From assembly GCA_964628385.1 (NCBI GenBank), contig CAZVOD010000060.1, forward strand, positions 1 through 27,904: a DNA stretch of 27,904 nt, given 5' to 3'. Under the pieces are notes generated by a model that saw only the letters and a program-made list of their open reading frames with translations, was not told where the DNA came from and ran no database searches. Both the position numbers and the translations under genes were made by a program. Source of the stretch: JANQPA01 sp964628385 (GTDB taxonomy: Bacteria > Bacteroidota > Bacteroidia > Chitinophagales > Saprospiraceae). This document shows positions 7,373-15,530 of this stretch, in pieces; the first letter of the stretch is position 1, and the number at the start of each line of letters is the position of its first letter.

Positions 7373-9763
7373 ATGCAGCTACAACCAAAAGACTTATATC
7401 AGAAATTGGAATTTGACAAGGTACTTACTCTTGTTCAAGAGGAATGCCTAGGCGAATTAGGTGCCGAAGTCGTCAATGCTATTCAGCCACAGCTTAGAAA
7501 AGCAGTTATCGATAAGTTGTTAAATGAGGTGGAGGAGTACAAAAGAGCTATTGAGAAGAATGACCGATTGCCGATGTCTGCTTATGCCGATATTTCCAGA
7601 GACCTAAAAATGCTGGAAATACCCGATTACGTGCTACCTGAAGAAGCTCTGGGACGTATCAACATTATATTGAGATTTATACAAGATATTTTCCGCTACT
7701 TTAATGATGATCGCATTGAGCTTTATCCAACATTGTATAATATCATCAGTGATATTGAGTTTAACTCTTCTCTCATTGATGATATAGACCGGGTAATCGA
7801 TGAAGACGGAAATATCAGAGCCGATGCCTCACCGCGCCTACAAAAGATCAGAAAAAATATTGGAGCTAAACAAAAGGAGCTAGACAGGCAATTCCGCTCC
7901 ATTGTTAATGATCTGCGTAATAAGGGATGGCTGAGTGACAATGTAGAAAGCTTTAGGAATGGTCGCCGGGTATTGAGTGTACCCGCAGAACACAAGCGGA
8001 AGATAAAAGGAATTATCCATGATGAATCTTCTACTGGTAAGACAGCCTTCATCGAGCCGGAAGGCGTCATCAGTATTAATAATGATATTTTTGATCTGGA
8101 ACAAGAAGAAAAGCGCGAAATTTACCGCATTCTTCGAGAACTCAGTGCTACTCTGAGACCATATGCACCTTTCATGTATGGCTACCAGAAAACACTGGTG
8201 CAATTTGATGTGATACAAGCCAAAGCCAAAATAGCAGTAAGAATGGGAGGGCATAAGCCCAGGTTACGGGAAAAACCAATCTTTGGTATCCAGAAAGGGT
8301 ACCATCCGCTTCTTTTATTGAAAAATCAGGATTTGGAGCGGGAGACTGTACCATTCAATCTGATGCTGCACAAACCGAATCGCATTCTCATTCTGAGTGG
8401 ACCTAACGCCGGTGGTAAGTCAGTAACCATGAAGGCTGTGGGTTTGCTACATTTGATGTTACAATCTGGTATGCTTATTCCGGTACACGAGGAATCAGAA
8501 GTGGGGATTTTTCAAAGTATGTTTGCTGATATTGGAGATTCTCAATCTTTGGAAGATGATTTGAGTACCTACAGTTCTCGCCTCAAAAATATGAGGTTGT
8601 TCCTTGAAGGTGCTGATCGCAATTCGCTGGTATTGATAGATGAGTTTGGTTCTGGCACCGACCCCAAAATGGGAGGAGCTATTGCTGAATCTATCTTAAG
8701 GCAATTGAATATAAAAAAGGTTCACGGCGTGATTACTACTCACTTTTCCAACCTAAAAATGTTCGCCTACAAGGTGAAGGGGCTGGTCAATGGTTCTATG
8801 ACATTCAGTAGAGAGACACTTTCGCCTACTTTCCAGATGATGGTAGGGAAGCCGGGAAGTTCTTACGCCTTTGAGATAGCCCGAAAGAGTGGTCTGCCGG
8901 AAGAAATTCTGGAATACGCACAAAATAAGACTGGTAAAAATGAAAAAGCGGTAGATCAGTTATTGATTGATCTGCAAAATGAAAAGCAGGAGCTGGAGGA
9001 GAAGATGAAAAAAGTGATGGAGAAGGAAGATATGGTTCAAAAATTGATGCGCAATTACGATCACCTTCACCATGAGCTGGAAGTGCGCCGAAAGAAAGTT
9101 AAGCTTCAATCAAAAGAGCAGGAACTACAGCAAACAGCCAACGCTAACAAAGATTTTGAGCGTCTGATCCGGGAGTTGAAAGAATCCAGGAATGTAGAAA
9201 AGGCCAAGAAAATGGTCGCTGAGGTAAAAAAAGAGCGAGAGCAACTATCCGAGGAAGTACAAACGCTGCGTGAGCAAGTGTATTATAAACCTACGCCACT
9301 AGACCTGAAGAAAGGTCCTATACAAGTAGGTGATTATGTCAAACTGAGAACCGGGGGAGCCACTGGTCAGGTGGAAGCTTTAGAAAAAAATAAAGTGATA
9401 GTACAAATGGGGCTGATGCGTATCACTGCTAAATTAAAAGACCTTCAGCACGCTAATGAACCCATGGATGCTCAAAACAAAAAGAGTGTCAATACAGAGT
9501 CTATCACTCAAAATGCTGCTTTTCAGTCCAAGATCGATATCAGAGGAATGCGATATGAAGAAGCCTATAAGGTACTGGAAGACTTTTTTGACCAGGCTCT
9601 TATGGTCAATGCAACGAGCCTCAGGGTTGTTCATGGAAAGGGTAGTGGGGTGCTTAGAAGGGCGGTACAGACAAAGCTTAAAGAGTACAATATCAACTTT
9701 TCTCTCAGCCATCCGGCACCAGAACTGGGAGGTGATGGGGTAACCATCATTGAAATGGACTAA
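7373..9763 (+). CDS. mutS2: MutS2 family ATPase with Smr nuclease domain
   Basis: 796-aa MutS2, a paralogue of MutS implicated in suppressing recombination or rescuing collided ribosomes rather than in mismatch repair. I chose the ATG at 7373 over an in-frame GTG at 7352, because the family normally begins just before the K-L-E-F-D-K-V segment. Residues 1-300 are the core and lever region without the MutS mismatch-reading domain. Walker A GPNAGGKS lies at 343-350, and Walker B reaches Asp423 in DEFGSGTDP. ITTHFSNLK is the expected downstream His motif. A long coiled coil (about 525-625) leads to a KOW-like segment and then the Smr domain (721-796) with IDIRGMR and HGKGSGVLR. Length and order of domains are typical; nothing is missing. 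Confidence 0.95.
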   Translation: MQLQPKDLYQKLEFDKVLTLVQEECLGELGAEVVNAIQPQLRKAVIDKLLNEVEEYKRAIEKNDRLPMSAYADISRDLKMLEIPDYVLPEEALGRINIILRFIQDIFRYFNDDRIELYPTLYNIISDIEFNSSLIDDIDRVIDEDGNIRADASPRLQKIRKNIGAKQKELDRQFRSIVNDLRNKGWLSDNVESFRNGRRVLSVPAEHKRKIKGIIHDESSTGKTAFIEPEGVISINNDIFDLEQEEKREIYRILRELSATLRPYAPFMYGYQKTLVQFDVIQAKAKIAVRMGGHKPRLREKPIFGIQKGYHPLLLLKNQDLERETVPFNLMLHKPNRILILSGPNAGGKSVTMKAVGLLHLMLQSGMLIPVHEESEVGIFQSMFADIGDSQSLEDDLSTYSSRLKNMRLFLEGADRNSLVLIDEFGSGTDPKMGGAIAESILRQLNIKKVHGVITTHFSNLKMFAYKVKGLVNGSMTFSRETLSPTFQMMVGKPGSSYAFEIARKSGLPEEILEYAQNKTGKNEKAVDQLLIDLQNEKQELEEKMKKVMEKEDMVQKLMRNYDHLHHELEVRRKKVKLQSKEQELQQTANANKDFERLIRELKESRNVEKAKKMVAEVKKEREQLSEEVQTLREQVYYKPTPLDLKKGPIQVGDYVKLRTGGATGQVEALEKNKVIVQMGLMRITAKLKDLQHANEPMDAQNKKSVNTESITQNAAFQSKIDIRGMRYEEAYKVLEDFFDQALMVNATSLRVVHGKGSGVLRRAVQTKLKEYNINFSLSHPAPELGGDGVTIIEMD

Positions 9764-9856
9764 TTAGTCGAAAATCTTTAGTTGGGTTGCACAAATTAGA
9801 TGTAATTTAAATTGAATCAGAAAATAAGCTTTTTCAATCCGTTTAAAAATAGGCCG

Positions 9857-11062
9857 ATGCGATCATTGAAGTGGAGCTTTTATATCTTCCTGTTGTTGTG
9901 CTTAAATTCCTGTACAGTTGGGAGAATGGTTATTTATAATTTTGCCAACATTAGCGACTACAAGAAATTTCCGGAAGCTAAAATCCAACCACCTCAAGAG
10001 TCATTTGAATTCACAAAGGTAGCCAACGAACAAGCAGGGATGCGTATGCCAAGGGGTTTTACTATAAAAAATAAAAGCTATGGTTTTGAAGAAGGTCTGG
10101 AGAGGGATAAAACGGTAGCATTTATGGTAATACGTAACGATACGGTTTTTTATGAAAACTATTTTAATGGTTACGAAAAAGAATCGATTGTTACTTCTTT
10201 TTCGGTAGCCAAGTCTTTTGTTTCTGCACTGGTAGGTATTGCCGTAGCAGAAGGTCATATTGAGAGTGTACAAGATCCAATTGGTAAATATTTGCCCTAC
10301 ATAAAGGATAAGGAAGTAAAAGCCATCACCATTGAGCGGGTTTTGAACATGAGATCAGGAATCAAATTTAATGAGAGTTACTTTAATCCCTTTGGCCACG
10401 CCGCCAAGTTTTATTATGGATTGAATATCAAGAAATTTGTCTCCAATCTAAAGATGAAAAAAGAAAAAAGAGATGAGTTTGATTATATCAGTGGTAACAC
10501 GGCTATCCTGGGCCTTATTGTAGAAGAATCAACGGGGAGGAAATTGAACGAATACATGGAAGAAAAGCTTTGGCAACCCCTAGGCATGCAATACGAAGGC
10601 AGTCTGAGTCTCGATAGTAAAAAGCACCGTACAGCAAAAGCCTTTGCCGGGCTTAATGGTATAGCCATTGATTTCGCCAAATTTGGACGCTTATATCTGC
10701 AGAATGGCAATTGGGACGGACAGCAAGTCGTCCCTGAAGAGTGGGTAAATCGATCCAGGAACCCCATGCGCAATAAAGAACCCTTCTTGTACTCCTACCA
10801 ATGGTGGCATTACCCCGAAACAAAGTGGTATACCGATTCGCTGAAGTTGGACCGTCCTCATGTCGTCAAAACGGTAAAATCCGGTGATAATGAAGGCAGA
10901 AAATATGTATCTTTCGCGGCGGATGATTTTCAGGCTATAGGTATTTTGGGGCAGTATATTTTTATCCATCCCGAAAAGAATATTATCATTTTGCGGTTTG
11001 GTAAAAAAAGCGGAGACATTGATTGGCTGGACCTCTTCCGGGTGATTGCTGATATCAACTAG
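9857..11062 (+). CDS. Lipoprotein serine hydrolase, beta-lactamase / 6-aminohexanoate-dimer-hydrolase-like family
   Basis: 401-aa penicillin-recognising-type hydrolase. I start it at ATG 9857 rather than the upstream TTG at 9812, because this gives a short basic start, a hydrophobic core and a lipobox LNSC with Cys19; it is probably an SPII lipoprotein. The catalytic SxxK is Ser116-Val-Ala-Lys119. Tyr210 in Y-I-S-G-N is the second motif, and the third region is represented by GILGQYIFIHP near the C-terminus in place of the KTG of true beta-lactamases. This pattern fits the NylB-like or EstB-like esterase and amidase branch better than resistance enzymes. The physiological substrate is unknown. 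It is 93 bp behind mutS2 and convergent with ndk, with no obvious terminator at its own end. Confidence 0.88.
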   Translation: MRSLKWSFYIFLLLCLNSCTVGRMVIYNFANISDYKKFPEAKIQPPQESFEFTKVANEQAGMRMPRGFTIKNKSYGFEEGLERDKTVAFMVIRNDTVFYENYFNGYEKESIVTSFSVAKSFVSALVGIAVAEGHIESVQDPIGKYLPYIKDKEVKAITIERVLNMRSGIKFNESYFNPFGHAAKFYYGLNIKKFVSNLKMKKEKRDEFDYISGNTAILGLIVEESTGRKLNEYMEEKLWQPLGMQYEGSLSLDSKKHRTAKAFAGLNGIAIDFAKFGRLYLQNGNWDGQQVVPEEWVNRSRNPMRNKEPFLYSYQWWHYPETKWYTDSLKLDRPHVVKTVKSGDNEGRKYVSFAADDFQAIGILGQYIFIHPEKNIIILRFGKKSGDIDWLDLFRVIADIN

Positions 11063-11286
11063 CTGAAGAAATAGACTGGTTTCGCAGGGGTAGAGTAGTG
11101 GTAAAATTGAATTGTTTTTTATCATACAAAGGCTTTTTCGCTCAGAAGGGCAAGGTTCCCTTATGAGTCTGGTATCGCTAAACGACTGATAAAAGGCATA
11201 GTGTGGGAAATGACTCAACGATCCTAAAAAAAAGCAACAGCGCATGAATTAATAACCAATCTTAGTACCTACCAAACCAGTCTAAC

Positions 11287-11315
11287 GGAGAAATGTGTAC
11301 AATTCCCATTTCTCC
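11287..11315. repeat. 9-bp hairpin in the 425-bp gene-free stretch between the serine hydrolase and ndk
   Basis: GGAGAAATG (11287-11295) pairs perfectly with CATTTCTCC (11307-11315) across 11 bases. A second small stem, CCCGCT-GAA-AGCGGG, lies at 11409-11423, nearer the ndk end. Neither has a good U-tract on either strand. The remainder of 11063-11487 has no ORF with coding character, although two CATTTGG direct repeats occur near 11342 and 11372. These hairpins may act as weak terminators for the two converging genes. Confidence 0.4.
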
Positions 11316-11487
11316 ATTCGATAGATAAATGTTTAGAGCGCATTTGGAATTTGCTTTTGATGCCAAAAATGCATTTGGGATAATGAAAAAAAAGCTGAAA
11401 TATCTTGTCCCGCTGAAAGCGGGAAGTATTATTCTAAATGTATTTGCAGGCCAAAGGGTAAAATCCAAACACGCTCGTAGAGATACT

Positions 11488-11907
11488 TTAAAACATTTCA
11501 GTTTGTGCGAAGTGGAAACGAGCTTCCACCAAAGCATTTTCATCAGAATCTGAGCCGTGTACGGCGTTCTCTCCAATGCTTGTAGCGTATAAAGCGCGGA
11601 TGGTACCGGGTTCAGCTTCGGCTGGGTTAGTGGCGCCGATGAGCTTTCTGAAATCTTCGACTGCATTATCTTTTTCCAAAACGGCAGCGATGATAGGTCC
11701 TGAAGACATAAACTCTACTAATTCACCGTAGAAGGGCCTTTCTTTGTGAACAGCATAAAATTCTCCTGCTTTTTCAGGTGACATTTTGGCCATTTTCATA
11801 GCGACCATGCGAAATCCAGCTTCATTGATCTTTGCCAGAATGGCGCCGATGTGGCCATTTTTTACGGCATCAGGTTTGATCATGGTAAACGTTAGTTTCC
11901 CAGCCAT
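11488..11907 (-). CDS. ndk: Nucleoside diphosphate kinase
   Basis: 139-aa enzyme that transfers the gamma-phosphate of ATP to NDPs and dNDPs through a phospho-histidine, balancing nucleotide pools in the cytoplasm. The catalytic His117 sits in the invariant NAVHGSDS. The N-terminal T-F-T-M-I-K-P-D-A-V, the nucleotide-binding K11 and Y51, and the P-G-T-I-R segment are all present. Length is exactly typical. A well-formed Bacteroidota promoter lies upstream (11951-11983). It is divergent from nrnA, and the two promoters lie back to back in a 142-bp spacer. Confidence 0.97.
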   Translation of the reverse strand: MAGKLTFTMIKPDAVKNGHIGAILAKINEAGFRMVAMKMAKMSPEKAGEFYAVHKERPFYGELVEFMSSGPIIAAVLEKDNAVEDFRKLIGATNPAEAEPGTIRALYATSIGENAVHGSDSDENALVEARFHFAQTEMF

Positions 11908-11950
11908 TGTGTTGTATTTTAAGTGTACATAAATTTTTCCTAAGGCAGCG

Positions 11951-11983
11951 CAAAGCTACTGAAAGGGGTTGATTATCTCCAAA
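11951..11983 (-). promoter_or_regulatory. Bacteroidota-type promoter for ndk
   Basis: Read on the minus strand, TTTG (11983-11980) and a perfect TAnnTTTG box, TAGCTTTG (11958-11951), are separated by 21 bases. Transcription would start near 11945, giving a leader of about 37 bases. Confidence 0.7.
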
Positions 11984-11998
11984 CCGACATGTTATTAT

Positions 11999-12030
11999 TT
12001 TGGTTAAATTCATTATTTTTCCCAATTTCG
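11999..12030 (+). promoter_or_regulatory. Probable promoter for nrnA
   Basis: TTTG (11999-12002) and CAATTTCG (12023-12030, two mismatches to TAnnTTTG) are separated by 20 bases, about 20 bases before the ATG at 12050. It is back to back with the ndk promoter. Confidence 0.45.
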
Positions 12031-12049
12031 CAGTCTGATAAAAAGAACG

Positions 12050-13057
12050 ATGGAAAAAATAAAGGAATTAAAGACATTATTATCCATCCCCAAGGACATA
12101 GTTATCACTACCCATCGCAATCCGGATGGCGACGCGATTGGTTCTTCCCTGGGGCTGGCTCATTTTCTGGAGCAGAGCGGTGGCCATCAAGTCAAGATTG
12201 TATCCCCTTCAGAATATCCGGATATGCTTGGCTGGATGTCAGGAATAGACGATATAATTATTTATGATGATCAGCCAGATGATGCCCTGAGAGTGATCAA
12301 GCGGGCAGATCTTATTTTTTGTCTGGATTTTAATTCGCTGGATCGCATTGATAAGGTAGGAGAAATCATTGAGCCACTTCGTACTCCGAAAGTAATGATT
12401 GACCATCATTTGTACCCGGATGGCTTTCCTGATTTTATTTTATCGGATGAGACAGCCAGCTCTACTTGTGAGTTAGTATTTGATTTTATAGAAATGTTGG
12501 ACCAAAAGAAGTTTTTGGACAAAAAGGTTGGAGAATGTCTTTACACCGGCATTTTAACAGATACGGGTTCTTTCAAGTATAGTACTTCTTCTAAATTATT
12601 CAGAATCGTAGCCCAACTGTTGGAGGTAGGAGTTGAAGATTATTTGCTTCAGGATCTGATATTCAATTCGCTCAGCGAAAAGCATCTGAGGCTATTGGGA
12701 TATTGCCTGCACAACAGGCTGGAGATGCTGGAAGAATATAAAACAGGAATTATCACCTTAACTAAGGAAGATTATTCTACTTTTAATATTCAGCGTGGAG
12801 ATACAGAAGGTATTGTCAACTTTATACTGCGAATGAAGCAGGTTAAGATGGCTGCTTTCATTATGGAGCAACCAACAATAGTGAAAATATCGCTACGCTC
12901 AAAGGGAGACTTTTCCGTTCAGGATATTGCCAGAAAACATTTTAAAGGAGGTGGGCATAAAAATGCAGCAGGAGGAGCTTCTTTCCAACCGCTGGACACT
13001 ACTTTAAAGAAATTCAAGGAATTGTTGCCCGAATATGAGATTTTACTGAACACATAA
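12050..13057 (+). CDS. nrnA: DHH/DHHA1 phosphoesterase, NrnA-type nanoRNase / pAp phosphatase
   Basis: 335-aa manganese-dependent phosphoesterase that degrades very short RNA oligomers (and pGpG-type dinucleotides) and/or dephosphorylates pAp. Motif I is T-H-R-N-P-D-G-D-A-I-G with His22, Asp26 and Asp28. Motif II is C-L-D-F-N with Asp93. Motif III is the DHH at 118-120. The DHHA1 half ends with the substrate-binding GGGHKNAAGG starting at residue 300. Both halves are intact and the length matches NrnA rather than RecJ (about 550 aa). Bacteroidota lack a recognisable Orn, so this is likely the main oligoribonuclease; that step is inference. It is transcribed alone, divergent from ndk. Confidence 0.92.
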   Translation: MEKIKELKTLLSIPKDIVITTHRNPDGDAIGSSLGLAHFLEQSGGHQVKIVSPSEYPDMLGWMSGIDDIIIYDDQPDDALRVIKRADLIFCLDFNSLDRIDKVGEIIEPLRTPKVMIDHHLYPDGFPDFILSDETASSTCELVFDFIEMLDQKKFLDKKVGECLYTGILTDTGSFKYSTSSKLFRIVAQLLEVGVEDYLLQDLIFNSLSEKHLRLLGYCLHNRLEMLEEYKTGIITLTKEDYSTFNIQRGDTEGIVNFILRMKQVKMAAFIMEQPTIVKISLRSKGDFSVQDIARKHFKGGGHKNAAGGASFQPLDTTLKKFKELLPEYEILLNT

Positions 13058-13194
13058 GGTTTTGATCCCTTTTAGAATTAATTTCATCCTGAGCTGTACT
13101 GATTACTTTGGTTGCAACGTATTTAAGGGTTTAGAAAAATACGAACCACTGCATTTTACAGTTCAAATTATTTAATAACAGGAATTTAAATTAA

Positions 13195-14124
13195 ATGAAA
13201 AATTATTTTTGGATAGTATTCCTAGGTCTTTACGTACTCACTTCTTGCCAGAATGATTCTGCTGAGAGTGAAAAAAGCGGCATCCTACAGTCAGGCTTCG
13301 ATTATCAAATACATACATCTGGAAATGGCTCAGTAGCTGAGGAAGGTCAATATGTTTATTACCATGCCCAGTTGCGCTACCAGGGCGAAGTACGACAGTC
13401 TTCCCGTCTGGATGCCAGCCAGCCTTTCTTTAAAGTCACTCCACCACCAACCGATTCTGTTGCTTTACTGTCTCCTAATCCAATTCAGGATATTTTGAGA
13501 AGAATGTCAGTAGGGGATTCTGCAACGGTTGATGTACCAGGCGATAAGCTTCCACCTAATGCCGGATTATCCCCTCAGGATACATTGTACTATGATGTGG
13601 TAGTTACGGATATTATTGGTGAAGAAGACTTTAAGGTCAGAAGAGATGCTGAGTTGGCCAAGAGAAAAGAAAAAATGGAAAAAGCTGAAGTCGAAAAGGT
13701 AGAAGTTGCTGAAAAGACAGAGCAAATAGTGAAAGACTACGCTTCCGGTCAGCTGAACAGTCAGCTGGAAGAAACAGAAACAGGCTTGAAATATCTTGTT
13801 GTGGAACAAGGCGATGGTCCTGCCATCAACCCCGGTGATTTTATCTCAGTGAATTACTACGGTGTGTTGACCGACGGTACGATGTTTGATAACTCCTACA
13901 AAGTTGGTAACCCGTTCACCTTTCCAATCGGTCAGGGAAGAGTAATTGCCGGATGGGATGAAGGTATTGCCAAGTTCAATCAGGGTGGTAAAGGTTACCT
14001 GTTTGTACCTTCCGAATTGGGATACGGAGCTAATCCTGCCGGGAAAATACCTGCTAACTCTGAATTGATCTTTTACGTAAGTATCGAAAATGTACGTGTT
14101 GGGGCTGATAGTCCTTCACGCTGA
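13195..14124 (+). CDS. FKBP-type peptidyl-prolyl isomerase lipoprotein with two FKBP-like domains
   Basis: 309-aa envelope lipoprotein: the signal ends in the lipobox LTSC with Cys18. An N-terminal FKBP-like domain (about 35-142) keeps the fold pattern (G-Q-Y-V-Y-Y-H, M-S-V-G-D-S-A, L-Y-Y-D-V-V-V) but lacks the usual active-site residues. A Lys/Glu-rich helix (about 145-185) links it to a complete FKBP domain (190-301). That domain has the catalytic-pocket residues: Tyr221 or Tyr222, Phe231-Asp232, Phe241, V-I-A-G-W (250-254), Tyr277 and Phe293. The layout resembles FkpA/Mip, in which a dimerisation module precedes the isomerase, but here the module itself looks like an inactive FKBP. It probably folds or chaperones envelope proteins. 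Confidence 0.9.
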   Translation: MKNYFWIVFLGLYVLTSCQNDSAESEKSGILQSGFDYQIHTSGNGSVAEEGQYVYYHAQLRYQGEVRQSSRLDASQPFFKVTPPPTDSVALLSPNPIQDILRRMSVGDSATVDVPGDKLPPNAGLSPQDTLYYDVVVTDIIGEEDFKVRRDAELAKRKEKMEKAEVEKVEVAEKTEQIVKDYASGQLNSQLEETETGLKYLVVEQGDGPAINPGDFISVNYYGVLTDGTMFDNSYKVGNPFTFPIGQGRVIAGWDEGIAKFNQGGKGYLFVPSELGYGANPAGKIPANSELIFYVSIENVRVGADSPSR

Positions 14125-14135
14125 TAAATAGCCGG

Positions 14136-14195
14136 AACAGACTATCCCGGAAAGTAAAATACTTCACTAGACTTATATTGAAGGGATAGTCTGTT
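14136..14195. terminator. 13-bp inverted repeat after the FKBP gene
   Basis: AACAGACTATCCC (14136-14148) pairs perfectly with 14183-14195 across a 34-base AT-rich loop, 11 bases past the FKBP stop. It is a likely terminator or 3' mRNA-stabilising hairpin, although only A-rich sequence follows on the plus strand. The rest of the 228-base spacer before prfB shows nothing else. Confidence 0.55.
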
Positions 14196-14352
14196 TCAAA
14201 AAATCTTACCCAATAAACCTGTATTAATCATACAGCACCACCGAAACTTATCATTACTTTACTTTTTTATATCTTTTATCTCATACTATTTTGACTTTTG
14301 ATTGTTGTGCTCAATCAAATAGAATTTTTTCATTAAAGAAAGGACATAGGTT

Positions 14353-15445
14353 ATGACGATAGATCAGCTAAAAGACTTACGCGATCGCCTTGTTTTGTTA
14401 AGGAGGTATCTTTGACGTCGATCGACGGTTACAGGAAATTGAAGATAAAGAGCAACGCTCCATGGATCCCAATTTTTGGGATGATCCTGCTCAGGCGGAA
14501 GCCATTCTGAAAGAGTTGAAAAGCCACAAAAGCTGGGTGGATCAATACCAAACTGTAAATGCAGCCATCGATGAGACTGAGGTAATGCTGGATTTTCAGA
14601 AGGAAGGAGAAGCCACAGAGGAAGATGTTGATGAGCAATTAAATAAAGCATTAGAAAAACTGGAAGACCTGGAGTTTCGTTCTACGCTCAACAAACCGGA
14701 AGATGAGCTGGATGCTATCCTTGAGATCAACGCCGGTGCTGGCGGTACCGAAAGCTGCGATTGGACGGATATGTTGCTGCGTATGTATACTATGTGGGCG
14801 GACAAAAAAGGCTTCGAAGTCGGAGAACTCAACCGACAGGACGGTGATGTCGCCGGAATTAAATCAGTACAACTGGAAGTCAAAGGGGATTTTGCTTATG
14901 GCCTGCTTAAAGGCGAAAATGGCGTACACCGTTTGGTTCGCGTTAGTCCATTTAATTCGCAGGGTAAGCGGATGACTTCGTTTTCTTCTGTTTTTGTACA
15001 TCCTATGGTGGATGACCGAATAGAAATAGATATTAACTCTTCTGATCTGGAATGGGATACTTTTCGCTCCAGTGGAGCCGGGGGGCAGCATGTCAATAAG
15101 ACAGAATCTGCTGTGCGAGTGCGTCATATTCCATCGGGAGTAGTTGCAGAATGCCAGCAGGAACGCTCTCAGCATTTAAACCGCGAAAAGGCTATTCAGA
15201 TGCTAAAGTCTCGTCTTTATCAACTGGAGCTAGAGAAGCAACTAGCCGAAAAAGATAAAGTAGAGGCTGAGAAAATGAAGAACGAGTGGGGATCTCAGAT
15301 TCGTAGTTACGTGCTGGACGATAGACGAGTAAAAGACCATCGTACCAATCATCAGACTAGCCAGACCGATGCGGTTCTTAACGGCGAGCTAGATGAGTTT
15401 TTGAAAGCTTACCTGATGCACAATGAGGCAGCATCAGAAAACTAA
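14353..15445 (+). CDS. prfB: Peptide chain release factor 2, with programmed +1 frameshift
   Basis: RF2 ends translation at UGA and UAA. The gene is in two frames: 14353-14412 (20 codons, ending ...L-R-R-Y-L), an in-frame TGA at 14413-14415, and the +1 frame from 14414 (Asp GAC) to 15445. The joined product is 363 aa, the usual RF2 length. A single-frame reading would start falsely at the ATG 14462 and lose 36 residues. The RF2 tripeptide SPF lies at 198-200 of the joined protein and GGQ at 243-245 in SSGAGGQHVNKTESAVR. The TGA is RF2's own codon, so low RF2 favours the shift and makes more RF2; this feedback is well established in E. coli. It is followed by a strong terminator. Confidence 0.96.
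14401..14416 (+). promoter_or_regulatory. prfB programmed frameshift signal
   Basis: AGGAGG, TAT, CTT, TGA, C: an internal Shine-Dalgarno-like hexamer (14401-14406) sits three bases before the CTT slip codon, followed by the in-frame stop and C. This is the E. coli arrangement almost base for base. The downstream frame (from 14414) is open and continuous with the SPF/GGQ body. Confidence 0.95.
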
Positions 15446-15471
15446 GTAACTTTGTAGTGGCCAGGTTGGCC

Positions 15472-15511
15472 AGGCTTCCTCTCGTTCTGACCTGACGACA
15501 GGAAGCCTTTT
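15472..15511 (+). terminator. Intrinsic terminator of prfB
   Basis: AGGCTTCCT (15472-15480) pairs perfectly with AGGAAGCCT (15500-15508), followed by TTTTAT. It lies 26 bases past the prfB stop and also faces the end of the convergent TPR gene. Confidence 0.8.
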
Positions 15512-15530
15512 ATACTGGCTCGGGAAGCGT

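Noticed and set aside
9812..9856. TTG start extending the serine hydrolase by 15 residues
   Set aside because: The ATG at 9857 gives a normal lipoprotein signal with Cys19; the extension would bury it.
9857..11062. Beta-lactamase resistance gene
   Set aside because: The third motif (KTG) is absent and the sequence fits the NylB-like/esterase branch.
10691..11245. 184-codon open frame on the minus strand over the serine-hydrolase end and the following gap
   Set aside because: It is antisense to a gene with intact SxxK motifs and its translation has no recognisable domain; most of it is a shadow frame.
11329..11553. 74-codon open frame on the plus strand overlapping the end of ndk
   Set aside because: It overlaps the highly conserved ndk C-terminus in antisense and shows no domain or promoter; I treat the gap as non-coding.
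14462..15445. Truncated single-frame prfB
   Set aside because: The upstream frame plus the frameshift signal explains the missing N-terminus, so it is a programmed frameshift rather than a damaged gene.
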